From Hormiphora californensis (Eukaryota; Ctenophora; Tentaculata; Cydippida; Pleurobrachiidae): DNA of 64,000 nt. How positions within the stretch are numbered: the first letter of the stretch is position 1; the number at the start of each line of letters is the position of its first letter. Under the pieces are notes generated by a model, which saw only the letters and a list, made by a program, of their open reading frames with translations, was not told the origin of the DNA and did no database searches. The translations under genes were made by a program, and so were the position numbers. The DNA lies in the NCBI GenBank assembly GCA_020137815.1, contig CM035352.1:1180175-1244174 (forward strand), read 5' to 3'. Below, one piece after another: positions 13,501-23,574 of the stretch.

Positions 13501-16500
13501 TATCTAAGTGGCCATAAATTTTGGGCGTGTCCTTATTTGAGATAAGCTGTACAGAGTTTTTTTTGTGAAAGCCGTCATTTCAGAAATAAATAAATTCCCT
13601 GTATCTCAAAAACGACTGATCGTAGAGACCTGAGACTATGCTTAAACGATTCAGAAGGTCCGATTTTGGGGGGGTCTTCTGAGAGACATTTTGCTCCTAC
13701 TTCAACCGTTTTTGCTGTAATTGCGAAAAACAAATTCTATGAAAAGGGCAAAAGCTAAAATCCAATATCCTGTAATTAGGGAATTTTAGCTAAGAAAGGA
13801 CCGTAACTATGGAAAAATGTGTAACACTCTAATTCCTTCACTATTTGGTCCATATGGATCCCTATAATCACCAAAAACAAAATCACAAAAAATCCACGAT
13901 GGCGAATATGGGTTTTTGTTTTTCGCAATTACAGCAAAAACGGTTGAAGTAGGAGCAAAATGTCTCTCAGAAGACCCCCCCAAAATCGGACCTTCTGAAT
14001 CGTTTAAGCATAGTCTCAGGTCTCTACGATCAGTCGTTTTTGAGATACAGGGAATTTATTTATTTCTGAAATGACGGCTTTCACAAAAAAAACTCTGTAC
14101 GACACACCTCAAATAAGGATGCGCCCAAAATTTATGGCCATATAGAGAATCGTTAGACGCAACTTTTCACCAATTTACAGCTTTCACATATTTTCGGAAC
14201 TTGGCCAAATATGGCGTTAAAGTCAAAAAAAAGAAATCCATCTCAGGACCGGAAATCAGCTCGGATTGCAAAAAACATTTTTGTGGCTACTCACCTCTTT
14301 GTCCTCTTCAAATCCCCAAATTTTCATGCTCCTATCTTTTAAAAATTTTTTTTGAGATGCCAAAAACGTATTTACAGGACATTTTTTAAACAGCTGTAGC
14401 AAAAATATGAATTCGACTTGAGAGCTCAAATTGCATATTTGAGGTCTCCTTGGCATGGCCTACAACCCTACGGTGAGAGATTTCCCTGCACTCGAAAAAA
14501 AATTTTGGTTAGCGTACCCTTAATCACACACAAACACACAGAATATGACTGACAAGGTACTACACGGCACAAAGTCTGTCAAATTACACTCACTCTCCCT
14601 CTTTCTCTCACTAATTATCCCCTTACACGTTTTGTTGTTTGCTATTTCCAAGAATTCCAATCTCCCTCTCTCGCATCTCTCTCTTTATCTCTCTCTTCTT
14701 TTCACTGTTTCAAACTATCAGACCTTGTCTCCCTTGTGTGTAACCGGTGTAGAAGTGTATTTTTGTGTAGTTTTGCTTAGTTTGTACCTTGTTTTGTCAC
14801 ATCTCTCTGTGTGTAATCACCCAAAATTATGATTGTTTTGCTTGTCATGTGCTTTCTCGCGGAATATATACTCAATAACGTCCTGCACGGCATGTGCAAG
14901 CGCTCCTATATCGCACTCGTTTCACTCGTGCAATATAGGTGTGAAATGCACTCCAGCTGCGCTGTCGTGCATTTCACCTCCATATACGCTCTGCAGTGCA
15001 GAGCGTATATGGCACGCTTGCACTGCGTGCAGAACGTTATGTACTATATATGATAGATCGTTTGTGAATCGAGACAAAGACAAAGCGAGATATAGCTTGG
15101 TGTTATACTGCAGCAGTACGTGGGCATTGTAAGAGAAAAATCATCTCTATAACTGGAAAACAGCCGAGTGTTCCTCAAGGAGATGATTTCAGCAGAGGGA
15201 GAGCAGACTGAATCAGTATAGAGATTAGAGAAAGAGAGCTTTCTCTCTCTCTTTCTCTCTCTCTATCTCTAGTCTCTATATGGTCATTTTTTTTTTAACT
15301 TGTGCAAATTTTTTTCCGAAAATGACATAAGTTCAGTTTTTTCGACTTTTATCATAGTTTTTGTCAAAAAATATTGTTTTCCAACGAATATTATGTGTAA
15401 AAGTGTATAGGGAATATATTTACAGGCAAAATAAATCAAAAACTCATCTCGTGAGGTGCAGGTGACCATGTTTGCAAAAGCGTGTGTCATTCCGTCAAAT
15501 TTTAATATTTTTTCCTAAAATTTTCGAAAATATGCTGAAAAATGTCCAATATAAACACCTTTAAAATATGTAAGCAAACTTACTCAATCTATGAGGTGCA
15601 AACGGTGTTTAAAGTTACACTGTATACTTACAGTTACTTTTAAGCCCCTAGCACCTCACATTTCACGACTTTTCCTAGCTAGATACTTGCAGTAGACTCA
15701 AAACCATCATTTGTACCAAAAAAGTTCCAAAAATTTTGCTCAATGAGTGAGGTGCACCCAAAAAACGGTATTTTCTTCAAATACTAATTGCACCTCACTC
15801 AGTGAGTATACAGTTCTAAAAGTGGCCTTAATTCGCTCATATGACATCCCCAAACACTACCTAATCGATTCCAAGGTCATTACTCAACCTGTGAGGTGCC
15901 ATGGAGAAGTAGGTAAAATATGTCATTTTTTGAGGGTCTGCACCTCACTCGCTGAGTAATTTTTAGACCAAATTTTCGGTAAATCAGGAGGAAAATTGTC
16001 TAATCTTGCTTTATGCCAAGTTTCAATTCTTTATTTACTCATTTGACCCCTAATGAGTAAACTTTTAGCTCTAAAATCGGCTTGCACCTCACCAAATGAG
16101 TAAATTTTTCCGTGGTTTTCACCTCATCTGATGAGTGAGAAATATTCCCACCATTTCTGAAAGTTTGGAGATTTTTGATCAAACGGTATTTCTACAAATC
16201 GGGGGCACCTCACGATAGCACCTCACGGCGTAGAAATGATATAGCACCTCACTGGAGTAAGCTAGAGACTTCGTTCTTTCACTAAATTGAACTTTCAATA
16301 TTTCTCGATTTTTTGAGGTGCTGAGTAAATTTCCAGTGGCCACAGCTATTTTGCTATGATCATTTGAAAAAATTTGGTAGTTGCACAAGTTAAAAAAAAA
16401 AATGACCATATATTAATACTGATTCAGTCTGCTCTCCCTCTGCTGAAATCATCTCCTTGAGGAACACTCGGCTGTTTTCCAGTTATAGAGATGATTTTTC

Positions 16501-19500
16501 TCTTACAATGCCCACGTACTGCTGCAGTATAACACCAAGCTATATCTCGCTTTGTCTTTGTCTCGATTCACAAACGATCTATCATATATAGTACATAACG
16601 TTCTGCACGCAGTGCAAGCGTGCCATATACGCTCTGCACTGCAGAGCGTATATGGAGGTGAAATGCACGACAGCGCAGCTGGAGTGCATTTCACACCTAT
16701 ATTGCACGAGTGAAACGAGTGCGATATAGGAGCGCTTGCACATGCCGTGCAGGACGTTATTGAGTATATATTCCGCGAGAAAGCACATGACAAGCAAAAC
16801 AATCATAATTTTGGGTGATTACACACAGAGAGATGTGACAAAACAAGGTACAAACTAAGCAAAACTACACAAAAATACACTTCTACACCGGTTACACACA
16901 AGGGAGACAAGGTCTGATAGTTTGAAACAGTGAAAAGAAGAGAGAGATAAAGAGAGAGATGCGAGAGAGGGAGATTGGAATTCTTGGAAATAGCAAACAA
17001 CAAAACGTGTAAGGGGATAATTAGTGAGAGAAAGAGGGAGAGTGAGTGTAATTTGACAGACTTTGTGCCGTGTAGTACCTTGTCAGTCATATTCTGTGTG
17101 TTTGTGTGTGATTAAGGGTACGCTAACCAAAATTTTTTTTCGAGTGCAGGGAAATCTCTCACCGTAGGGTTGTAGGCCATGCCAAGGAGACCTCAAATAT
17201 GCAATTTGAGCTCTCAAGTCGAATTCATATTTTTGCTACAGCTGTTTAAAAAATGTCCTGTAAATACGTTTTTGGCATCTCAAAAAAATTTTTAAAAGAT
17301 AGGAGCATGAAAATTTGGGGATTTGAAGAGGACAAAGAGGTGAGTAGCCACAAAAAATTTTTTTGCAATCCGAGCTGATTTCCGGTCCTGAGATGGATTT
17401 CTTTTTTTTCACTTTAACGCCCTATTTGGCAAAGTTCCGAAAACATGTGAAAGCTGTAAATTGGTGAAAAGTTGCGTCTAACGATTATCTAAGTGGCCAT
17501 AAATTTTGGGCGTGTCCTTATTTGAGATAAGCTGTACAGAGTTTTTTTTGTGAAAGCCGTCATTTCAGAAATAAATAAATTCCCTGTATCTCAAAAACGA
17601 CTGATCGTAGAGACCTGAGACTATGCTTAAACGATTCAGAAGGTCCGATTTTGGGGGGGTCTTCTGAGAGACATTTTGCTCCTACTTCAACCGTTTTTGC
17701 TGTAATTGCGAAAAACAAATTCTATGAAAAGGGCAAAAGCTAAAATCCAATATCCTGTAATTAGGGAATTTTAGCTAAGAAAGGACCGTAACTATGGAAA
17801 AATGTGTAACACTCTAATTCCTTCACTATTTGGTCCATATGGATCCCTATAATCACCAAAAACAAAATCACAAAAAATCCACGATGGCGAATATGGGTTT
17901 TTGTTTTTCGCAATTACAGCAAAAACGGTTGAAGTAGGAGCAAAATGTCTCTCAGAAGACCCCCCCAAAATCGGACCTTCTGAATCGTTTAAGCATAGTC
18001 TCAGGTCTCTACGATCAGTCGTTTTTGAGATACAGGGAATTTATTTATTTCTGAAATGACGGCTTTCACAAAAAAAACTCTGTACGACACACCTCAAATA
18101 AGGATGCGCCCAAAATTTATGGCCATATAGAGAATCGTTAGACGCAACTTTTCACCAATTTACAGCTTTCACATATTTTCGGAACTTGGCCAAATATGGC
18201 GTTAAAGTCAAAAAAAAGAAATCCATCTCAGGACCGGAAATCAGCTCGGATTGCAAAAAAAAATTTTGTGGTTATTCACCTTCATGTCCTCTTCAAATCC
18301 CCAAATTTTTATGATCCTATCTTTACAAATGTATTTTTAAGATGCCAAAAACTTATTTTCAGTTCATTTTTCAAGCAGCTGTAGCAAAAATATGAATTCG
18401 ACTTGAGAGCTCAAATTGCATATTTGAGGTCTCCTTGGCATGGCCTACAACCCTACGGTGAGAGATTTCCCTGCACTCGAAAAAAAATTTTGGTTAGCGT
18501 ACCCTTAAGGTGTAAAAACACTGCGAGAACACATTTCTTACTTATATCCCGCTACCTCTATATCTGCACGCTCCCGCGGAAGCAGAGTGCATATTTCACC
18601 GTGCAAATGGTCGCGCGGAGCGGGAGTGATATGTGCACTCGCGGGATATATATATAACGCCCACTGTGCATCTTTTGGAGAAATAACACCCGCGCGGTAG
18701 CGGGCTGATATGACTGAATCCGAAGTGATAAATCTCATAACGCCCGCTATAAAAGTGCAATTTATTACACGCAAGAATTCACCCAAAAAGGGGTGAAAAC
18801 TCTTTCTTTTGTTTGTGTGTACACACTGTTGCAAAGAGAGAGAGATTGACACAACAAGGGGCGGCAGAATGGCGACAAGAGAGAGAGACAAGAGAGACAT
18901 TGGTAATCGTTATCTCTCTCTATTTAATTAGCACCAAATAGTTCGCTTGTGTGTGTGTGAGTGTCTAGACATGTCTGGAGTTGAAAAGGGAACATATTTT
19001 AAGGGTTGACATGAGTTGTGTTGCCTCTCTCTCGCTGTGTCATTATTTGTTGTTGAACTGTGAAACTTTGATGATGTTGAATAGTTTGTCAAATTGAGTT
19101 GAAAAACTTGAAAGGGGATTAGTGTTGTTCTCTCCTTGCTTGCAGTGGGCGTTATATGCTATAACACCTTATGTGTATCAAATATATCGCCCTCACTACG
19201 TTCGGGGCGATATATTGCATATCACGCCCCGCGCGGGGCGCGATATACAGATACACACCGGTGTTATAGCACATATATACAGTCGGACCCCGATTTACCG
19301 GGATGCTCGGGGGAAATGGTTTTGCCCGGTAAATCGGGGTGCCCGGTATATCGGGGTGAAATACTGTAAATTTCCTATATCGGGGGAAGTTTACCCTCCC
19401 GGTAAATCGGGGTTCCGGTAAATCGGGGCCCGGTAAATAGGGGTCCGACTGTATATACATAATACACGGGATTACTCGTTCGTCACGTTGCATTTCGTTT

Positions 19501-19662
19501 CACTTTTGCTTGTCTCAGACACCAAAAAGGGCTATTTTTCTCAATAAAATGCAACTCAAATCTGTCTCTAGTTCTCATTTCCATCACACATGACCTCCCA
19601 GTTACCACTGAACTGTCTCTCGAGCCAGGCCTGGTCTCATTACTAAATTACAGCTACATTTT

Positions 19663-19747
<85 letters not shown>

Positions 19748-22700
19748 CTTTCTTGCTATTGTGGTCCAACATTATATTTCAAAGCCAAAGCCAAAGTCTC
19801 TCTCTCTCTCTCTCTCTCGCTTTCTCTCTCTCTCTTTCTCTCTCTCTATCTCTAGTCTCTATATATTAATACTGATTCAGTCTGCTCTCCCTCTGCTGAA
19901 ATCATCTCCTTGAGGAACACTCGGCTGTTTTCCAGTTATAGAGATGGTTTTTCTATTACAATGCCCACGTACTGCTCTCTCTCTCTCTCTTCCTCGCTTT
20001 CTCGCTCTCTCTTTCTCTCTCTCTATCTCTAGTCTCTATATATTAATACTGATTCAGTCTGCTCTCCCTCTGCTGAAATCATCTCCTTGAGGAACACTCG
20101 GCTGTTTTCCAGTTATAGAGATGATTTTTCTCTTACAATGCCCACGTACTGCTGCAGTATAACACCAAGCTATATCTCGCTTTGTCTTTGTCTCGATTCC
20201 CAAACGATCTATCATATATATACCGCACGGCCCAAAAAAAACTAAGGGTACGTTGGCCTTATGTTCTCCCAGAATTTTAATTTTGATCACTCTGATATTT
20301 TGTCACAATATTTTTATGGTTACTCATTCGAGGAATCCGCAGTTTCAAAACATAAAAGTGTGAAGTTCATGAATGAACCTATTTTCTCGTTTTTCGGGTT
20401 TTCCCACGTTTTCTCATGGTTAAATTCGATTTTATTCTTAAAAATAGCAACCATGCATTAGAGTAAACAATAATATATAGCAATCCGAGTTTTTATTAAA
20501 AATGAATCAAGTTTAGTTGATGAAATAAATGATTAAAAAACAGTTATTTTTACCAAACATCGATTTTAACCCGTTTTGACAAGAAATTGGTAAACTCAGG
20601 CGCTAAAAATTCGTACGGCCATTACACTTGATCGATATTGATGTTAGCCAGAATTTCGGCTCTTTATCTAAAAATTCATTTTTACGACTGGAATGAATCC
20701 TAAATGAACTTGAAAACAAGAAAGCTATTACAAATCGGAATTTCACAGCCGCCTTTGGGTAACGATTTCCTTTCAAACGCGACTAATTTTAGCTCAATTG
20801 GACCACCACAAGAGACACAGTGGCCACTTTTCCGACACTAGGTCTGGCCAAGTGACCCCTATTGAACCGCTAGCGTCATTAATAAGTGCCAATAAGCAGG
20901 TGTAACGGTCGCGTATCACGTATCACATCTGCTAATTACGACGTTATACCGATACAGCGTCCGTTAGAATATTATAAGTTCTCTTGCTAACCTAGGCTTG
21001 GTAAACTGGTCACTGTGATTCTTGTGGTGATCCAATTAAGCTCAAACTGGTCGCGTTCGAAAGAAAATCGATAGCCAAACAAATTTGTAAAACTTTGGTA
21101 CCAAAATATGGTCATTCATGAACTTCACACTTTTATGTTTTGAAACTCCGGATTCCTCGAAAGAGTAACCATACAAATATTGTGACAAAATATCAGAGTG
21201 ATTGAAATTAAAATTCCTTAGTATTTTTGGGCCGTGCGGTATATCTAGCTGATTTCTCTCCGCAATTCCTTTATCATTTATTTATTCCTTCAGAATTCTG
21301 CCCATAACTCTTACAACTCAAGTTGGGTAGTCATTGTTGGTCATGCCTAGATGCCAGAATCCAGGTGTGACCAGGATGACCAGCGCCGGGCCGAGAAGGC
21401 ACTGGGGGCAAAGGGGGGCAAACAAGGGGCATTGGGAGTTTCGTTATAGTTTCACAAAGGGCCCCAACTTCGGTGACACTAAGGACGTGGAGATGTCGCG
21501 AGAAAAAAAAAACTCTTACAACTTGCTCCTTCATCAATGTTTTTTCACCGCTACACAAATCTCGCTCACGTTTCTATTCTTCTGTAGTGATTTTCAGCCG
21601 AAAAACTCCTTTTTGGCACAATTTTGAGACGTTTTGACGGCAGGGTAGTGTAGTGGCTAGTACACTCACCTCTCACGCACTAAGTCGAGGCTCGATCCTG
21701 GTCTAGCACATGTTGTCTAGTCCACCTAGCTATGATTGGTAGAGGCTCCCTTGAGAGACCCGAAAGTGACACGAGTGGATGTAGAGCCCCGATATGTTGC
21801 AGAGAAATCTGTACCGTGGCTGAAATCTATGATCCTAGTCGGCCTGCTTTGCTTTCCTTGCTTTGTTACTCCATAACCTGGCTATTTCTCAACTAGTTTT
21901 GAATTATTGGGCTCTTTAGAGAGAGGGTATTGAGATCTTTTCAAAAAGTTACAGCTTGATTTAACATTGCCTAAAAATGTATGTGCAAGTCCTTCCCATC
22001 GTTGCTCTAGGCCCTCTCAGTTTGTGCACGTGGAAACTACATCACCACGCCACTCATTCGCTTTATTCTAATAGGGATGTTGTTGTTTACATTGACAGTA
22101 GTTGTCCTACTATCATGGCCACCTGCCGTGCTGACAGGATTATCCGGACATCAACTTGCTGTCAGTGAACTCACCGCAAAAAGCGATAGACCTAACACTA
22201 AGGTAGGTTAACTACTTACTTTATGTTAAATAAATACAATTGGACCGTGATTCTCGGGGGAAGGGTTGTATTCCAGGAGGTACTTGTTATATAGGGGAAA
22301 TAAATTCGTGTGGTAAATCGTGGTTCTGTTATATTGTGGTGTCCTACTGTAATACTAAATCTGTCTATCATTTTAATGCCATTGTTAGAAAATAATGAAA
22401 TTAATCTTGTTAATCACCGAATTTCTCAGCCAGAGAAAGCCGTGGATGGTGACCCTGATACATTTTATCATTCAAGCTATGCAAACCAACCGGAATGGCT
22501 AAAACTGACATTGCAATCAGAGTCTAATATCGCCTACGTTGTCATCATAAACAGGTGGGTAAACAAACGATGTAGACCACGGAAGTTTAATTTAGTGTGG
22601 TCTTCAACTGTTCAAAAAACTAATATGTTTATATTTAGATGGAAGGGCGATCGAGATCGGCTGTTGGGAACAAATATATCCCTTATTGGAGCTACAGCTA

Positions 22701-23574
22701 ACACGACTTGTGGAACTATCGAGTCTGTCAGTGATGTAAAATCTGTGGAAGCACAGACCTACACAGTTCCCTGTCCTGCTACCAAAGAATTGACCCAGGC
22801 TGTCTTGCTATATGACGCAGTGCCGACATCATATGATGAGGAAGAGGACAAGAACATCATGAATGTAGGAGAAGTTATGGTATACGAACTCATTACTCAA
22901 GGTAAAGTAAAACACCATAATATACTAAACAACTCTCCCATTCATAATGCTTTGGGTCAGTATCCCTAGCACACATGTGTATATTCAGATACATGTCATT
23001 ACATACATCTACTTCTAGTACATCCACACACCTTACACCCCAGACCATCCCTACTTTAACTTAACTATAATCCTTACAAAGATATTGGGGCAAGGGTAAC
23101 TAAGAAGAGTCCAAAAAGATTATACTGCTAGTATTTATTCATCACGCTGAACTTATGAATTTTTGATAAAATAAAAATATAGCTATTTGATATCACCATA
23201 ACAGCGATGTTTGTGAGGTATAATGATTGTTACCTGACGCAAAGCGGGTTCCATCCCTGTTGTAACACACACAGTACACGGCATCCTTGTGTCCCTTTAG
23301 AGGTGCAATGAACTCTCCATTCAAAGCATTGAACACTCGAATAAGACTGCTTGTAGCAGCTAAGACACGTGTTCCTGAAAGAGTTCAGATTGGTATTTAT
23401 GTACAAAAATCAAAACAAATTAACTGTCTGCCTTATCCAAACCTACCACAGTAATATTAGTATAATTGTCAACTCACCATCTGGCTTTGCAGCGACACCG
23501 TAAACTATACAATCCTGATCATCTGACTTGTCTTTGTCGTCTATTTGCTCCACCCATATTGGGCACGGCTTCAT
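4506..23574 (-). CDS. IFT122: Intraflagellar transport protein 122 homologue (IFT-A subunit)
   Basis: Exons on the minus strand: 23478-23574 ([13 protein letters not shown]), 23234-23374, 6670-8812, 6407-6533, 6159-6299, 5573-5758, 5242-5411 and 4506-5141; phases agree across all junctions. N-terminal WD40 repeats are followed by TPR-like helices and a C-terminal zinc-binding segment ([21 protein letters not shown], later [12 protein letters not shown] and CPFC). Coded length, about 1,210 residues, is close to animal IFT122. The protein is a core subunit of the IFT-A complex, needed for retrograde transport and entry of membrane proteins into cilia. A Gly-rich stretch (eight Gly) interrupts the C-terminal part. 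Intron 2 is about 14.4 kb and holds two antisense genes. Two single-base insertions break the large exon: near 7363 (in-frame TGA after MTMQTG) and near 6945-6950 (LIKA then a shift to QAEWCK). Both flanks match the family, so sequence error is likelier than decay. Confidence 0.93.
5823..5891. mobile_element. 69-bp Mutator-like MITE with 9-bp target duplication
   Basis: Begins TTGGTAATGAAATTACCCC and ends GGGGTGACTTCGTAACCAA, an imperfect terminal inverted repeat. It is flanked by CCTAGTTAT (5814-5822) and CCTAGTTGT (5892-5900), a 9-bp target duplication with one mismatch. It lies in an IFT122 intron. A sister copy sits at 10033-10088. Confidence 0.8.
8813..9535. other. Start of IFT122 intron 2, no gene seen
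   Basis: AT-rich intron sequence upstream of the first nested lectin-like gene. I see no ORF, clear repeat or RNA gene. The stretch probably holds the promoter of the nested + strand gene. Confidence 0.6.
9536..10730 (+). CDS. Secreted F-type lectin-like (fucolectin/tachylectin-4 fold) protein, copy 1
   Basis: Nested antisense in IFT122 intron 2. Exons 9536-9661, 9873-9997, 10176-10450 and probably 10660-10730; phases agree. Exon 1 encodes a signal peptide ([20 protein letters not shown]). The mature part has the layout of F-type lectin / galactose-binding-like domains: [19 protein letters not shown] (family PWWRVDL), [18 protein letters not shown], a Cys pair (TTCGT, TVPCPAT), and the ending [10 protein letters not shown] (family LCEVEVYG). 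The canonical fucose-binding H-x-R-x-D pattern is not intact: the His (YHSS) and Arg (IINR) are there but not the RxD tail, so the sugar ligand is uncertain. Exon 4 adds a hydrophobic tail ([20 protein letters not shown]) that could anchor it; this exon is the least certain. Copy 2 at 22077 has the same exon plan. Confidence 0.78.
9705..9808. repeat. Decayed pogo-like MITE in intron 1 of lectin copy 1
   Basis: The ends ACAGTTTGACCGTGATT and GGTGTCCTACTGTA are a worn form of the TACAGTCGGACCCCGATT terminal repeat seen intact at 19280-19451. The same worn insertion occupies the same intron position in lectin copy 2 (about 22245-22352), so it predates the gene duplication. Confidence 0.55.
10033..10088. 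mobile_element. 56-bp Mutator-like MITE with perfect 9-bp target duplication
   Basis: Begins TTAGTAATGAAATTATCC and ends GTGACTTCGTAACCAA, flanked on both sides by ATGTAAGAG (10024-10032 and 10089-10097). It lies in intron 2 of lectin copy 1. The same intron of copy 2 reads straight through (CGATGTAGACCACGG), so copy 2 is an empty site and the insertion is younger than the duplication. Confidence 0.85.
10731..11150. other. Intron sequence between lectin copy 1 and the fold-back nest
   Basis: No gene seen. A short tandem CTAGGA run lies near 10833-10848. The rest probably includes the 3' UTR of lectin copy 1 and flank of the mobile-element nest. Confidence 0.5.
11160..12505. mobile_element. 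Element A, copy 1: non-coding element with about 75-bp terminal inverted repeats
   Basis: Left end ATAACTGGAAAACAGCC...GCAGAGGGAGAGCAGACTG, right end the reverse complement (CAGTCTGCTCTCCCTCTGC...GGCTGTTTTCCAGTTAT). Just inside are inverted ATGGTCATTTTTTTTTTAAC / GTTAAAAAAAAAAATGACCAT segments. The roughly 1.1-kb core has no credible ORF. Instead it carries a dozen or more short sites of the form ACTCA-spacer-TGAGGTGC or GCACCTCA-spacer-TGAGT in both orientations (for example near 11455, 11600, 11750, 11800, 11900, 11950, 12095, 12135, 12220, 12260). These may be binding sites for a mobilising protein. A near-identical copy lies 3,987 bp downstream. Confidence 0.8.
12506..13124. repeat. Segment P, copy 1, with a three-armed hairpin
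   Basis: Non-coding segment that occurs again inverted at 14523-15145 and direct at 16493-17112. It holds a branched palindrome at 12609-12772: an outer stem (12609-12635 with 12746-12772) encloses three hairpins at 12636-12668 (perfect, CCATATACGCTCTGCA arm), 12669-12711 and 12709-12743. The ORFs over it are by-products. Confidence 0.75.
13125..14522. mobile_element. Element B, copy 1: 1.4-kb near-perfect fold-back element
   Basis: Begins TAAGGGTACGCTAACCAAAA and ends with its reverse complement. The arms (about 600 bp) are nearly identical and meet around a 180-bp spacer at about 13736-13920. No coding capacity. Flanks P and P' are also inverted copies of each other, so the palindrome continues outward to about 12,500-15,150. 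Copy 2 is at 17113-18508. Confidence 0.85.
14523..15145. repeat. Segment P', inverted copy with three-armed hairpin
   Basis: Reverse complement of 12506-13124, including the branched hairpin (about 14880-15042). Together with element A copy 2 and the next P it forms an inverted-repeat-bounded P'-A-P unit. Confidence 0.75.
15150..16492. mobile_element. Element A, copy 2
   Basis: Near-identical direct repeat of 11160-12505 at an offset of 3,987 bp, with the same terminal inverted repeats and the same array of GCACCTCA/TGAGGTGC sites. It is flanked by inverted P segments. Identity over the whole core implies recent duplication, gene conversion or an assembly collapse/expansion. Confidence 0.8.
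16493..17112. repeat. Segment P, copy 2, with three-armed hairpin
   Basis: Direct repeat of 12506-13124 at the 3,987-bp offset, branched hairpin at about 16596-16759. Confidence 0.75.
17113..18508. mobile_element. Element B, copy 2: fold-back element
   Basis: Repeats 13125-14522 with small differences in the left A-run and a diverged stretch in the right arm near 18260-18380. It ends CGTACCCTTAA. The right flank (GGTGTAAAAACACTG) is not segment P', so the tandem array breaks here. Confidence 0.85.
18509..19280. repeat. GC-rich branched palindromes, no gene
   Basis: Two further branched hairpins. At about 18538-18670 ATATCCCGC-type arms frame inner repeats. At about 19150-19272 an outer stem GCTATAACACC/GGTGTTATAGC encloses two arms (AATATATCGCCC/GGGCGATATATT and a CGCCCCGCGCGGGGCG hairpin). 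ATAACGCCCACTG (near 18660) and CAGTGGGCGTTAT (near 19145) are also inverted to each other. The stretch between has no supported gene. Confidence 0.6.
19280..19451. mobile_element. Pogo/Tigger-like MITE with TA target duplication
   Basis: Begins CAGTCGGACCCCGATTTACC and ends GGGGTCCGACTG, with TA on each side. The inside is largely an inverted repeat of CCGGTAAATCGGGG units. Related ends are seen near 30567-30664, 37020, 9709 and 22248. The CAG start and TA duplication fit pogo-like Tc1/mariner elements; no transposase is present. Confidence 0.7.
19660..19744. repeat. CT microsatellite
   Basis: Uninterrupted (CT)n of about 80 bp, with more CT runs at 19797-19850 and 19975-20030 beside two orphan right ends of element A (19855-19950 and 20033-20220). 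Confidence 0.95.
19855..20220. repeat. Two orphan right ends of element A
   Basis: Each copy runs from TCTAGTCTCTATAT to the TTTTCCAGTTATAGAGATG terminus and into the adjacent P sequence (TACAATGCCCACGTACTGCT). They lack the left end and core. They are solo or truncated relics, joined by CT repeats. Confidence 0.7.
20222..21230. mobile_element. Element D: 1-kb element with about 200-bp terminal inverted repeats
   Basis: Begins CCGCACGGCCCAAAAA and ends TTTTTGGGCCGTGCGG, inside TA-rich flanks. Long inverted arms (ACTTCACACTTTTATGTTTTGAA and complement) lie inside. No ORF. It shares internal motifs with element E at 53940-56434: CACAAGAGACACAGTG and ATCACGTATCACATCTGCTAAT. Confidence 0.75.
21640..21885 (+). 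repeat. tRNA-derived SINE-like element
   Basis: The head resembles a tRNA with an internal Pol III promoter: an A-box-like TAGTGTAGTGGCTAGTACAC and a B-box-like AGGCTCGATCCTGG about 35 bp later. A non-tRNA body ends in TTTGC-type short repeats (GCTTTGCTTTCCTTGCTTTG). It does not close into a full cloverleaf, so a SINE is a better call than a tRNA gene. Confidence 0.5.
22077..23131 (+). CDS. Secreted F-type lectin-like protein, copy 2
   Basis: Nested antisense in IFT122 intron 2; paralogue of 9536-10730. Exons 22077-22202, 22430-22554, 22639-22901 and probably 23082-23131, with exon lengths 126 and 125 nt equal to copy 1. A signal peptide ([20 protein letters not shown]) precedes an F-type lectin-like domain with [37 protein letters not shown] and [10 protein letters not shown]. 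The sugar-binding RxD is not evident, as in copy 1. The inferred last exon encodes a short basic tail ([16 protein letters not shown]), unlike the hydrophobic tail of copy 1. Strong conservation of exons 2-3 and of intron sequence shows a fairly recent segmental duplication. A role in self/non-self or microbe recognition is only family-based inference. Confidence 0.78.

Noticed and set aside
12516-17090. Mirror-image and repeated ORFs of 60-100 codons (for example one starting [12 protein letters not shown]) in elements A, P and B
   Set aside because: They exist only because the DNA is repeated and palindromic; no domain, no start context, and overlapping frames on both strands.
12609-19272. 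Branched hairpins as terminal repeats of an integrated hairpin-ended virus
   Set aside because: Only the folding pattern is similar. There is no Rep-like or capsid-like gene nearby and the hairpins lie inside transposon-like repeats.
21640-21715. Functional tRNA gene
   Set aside because: A- and B-box-like words are present but acceptor and anticodon stems do not pair properly; a tRNA-derived SINE fits better.
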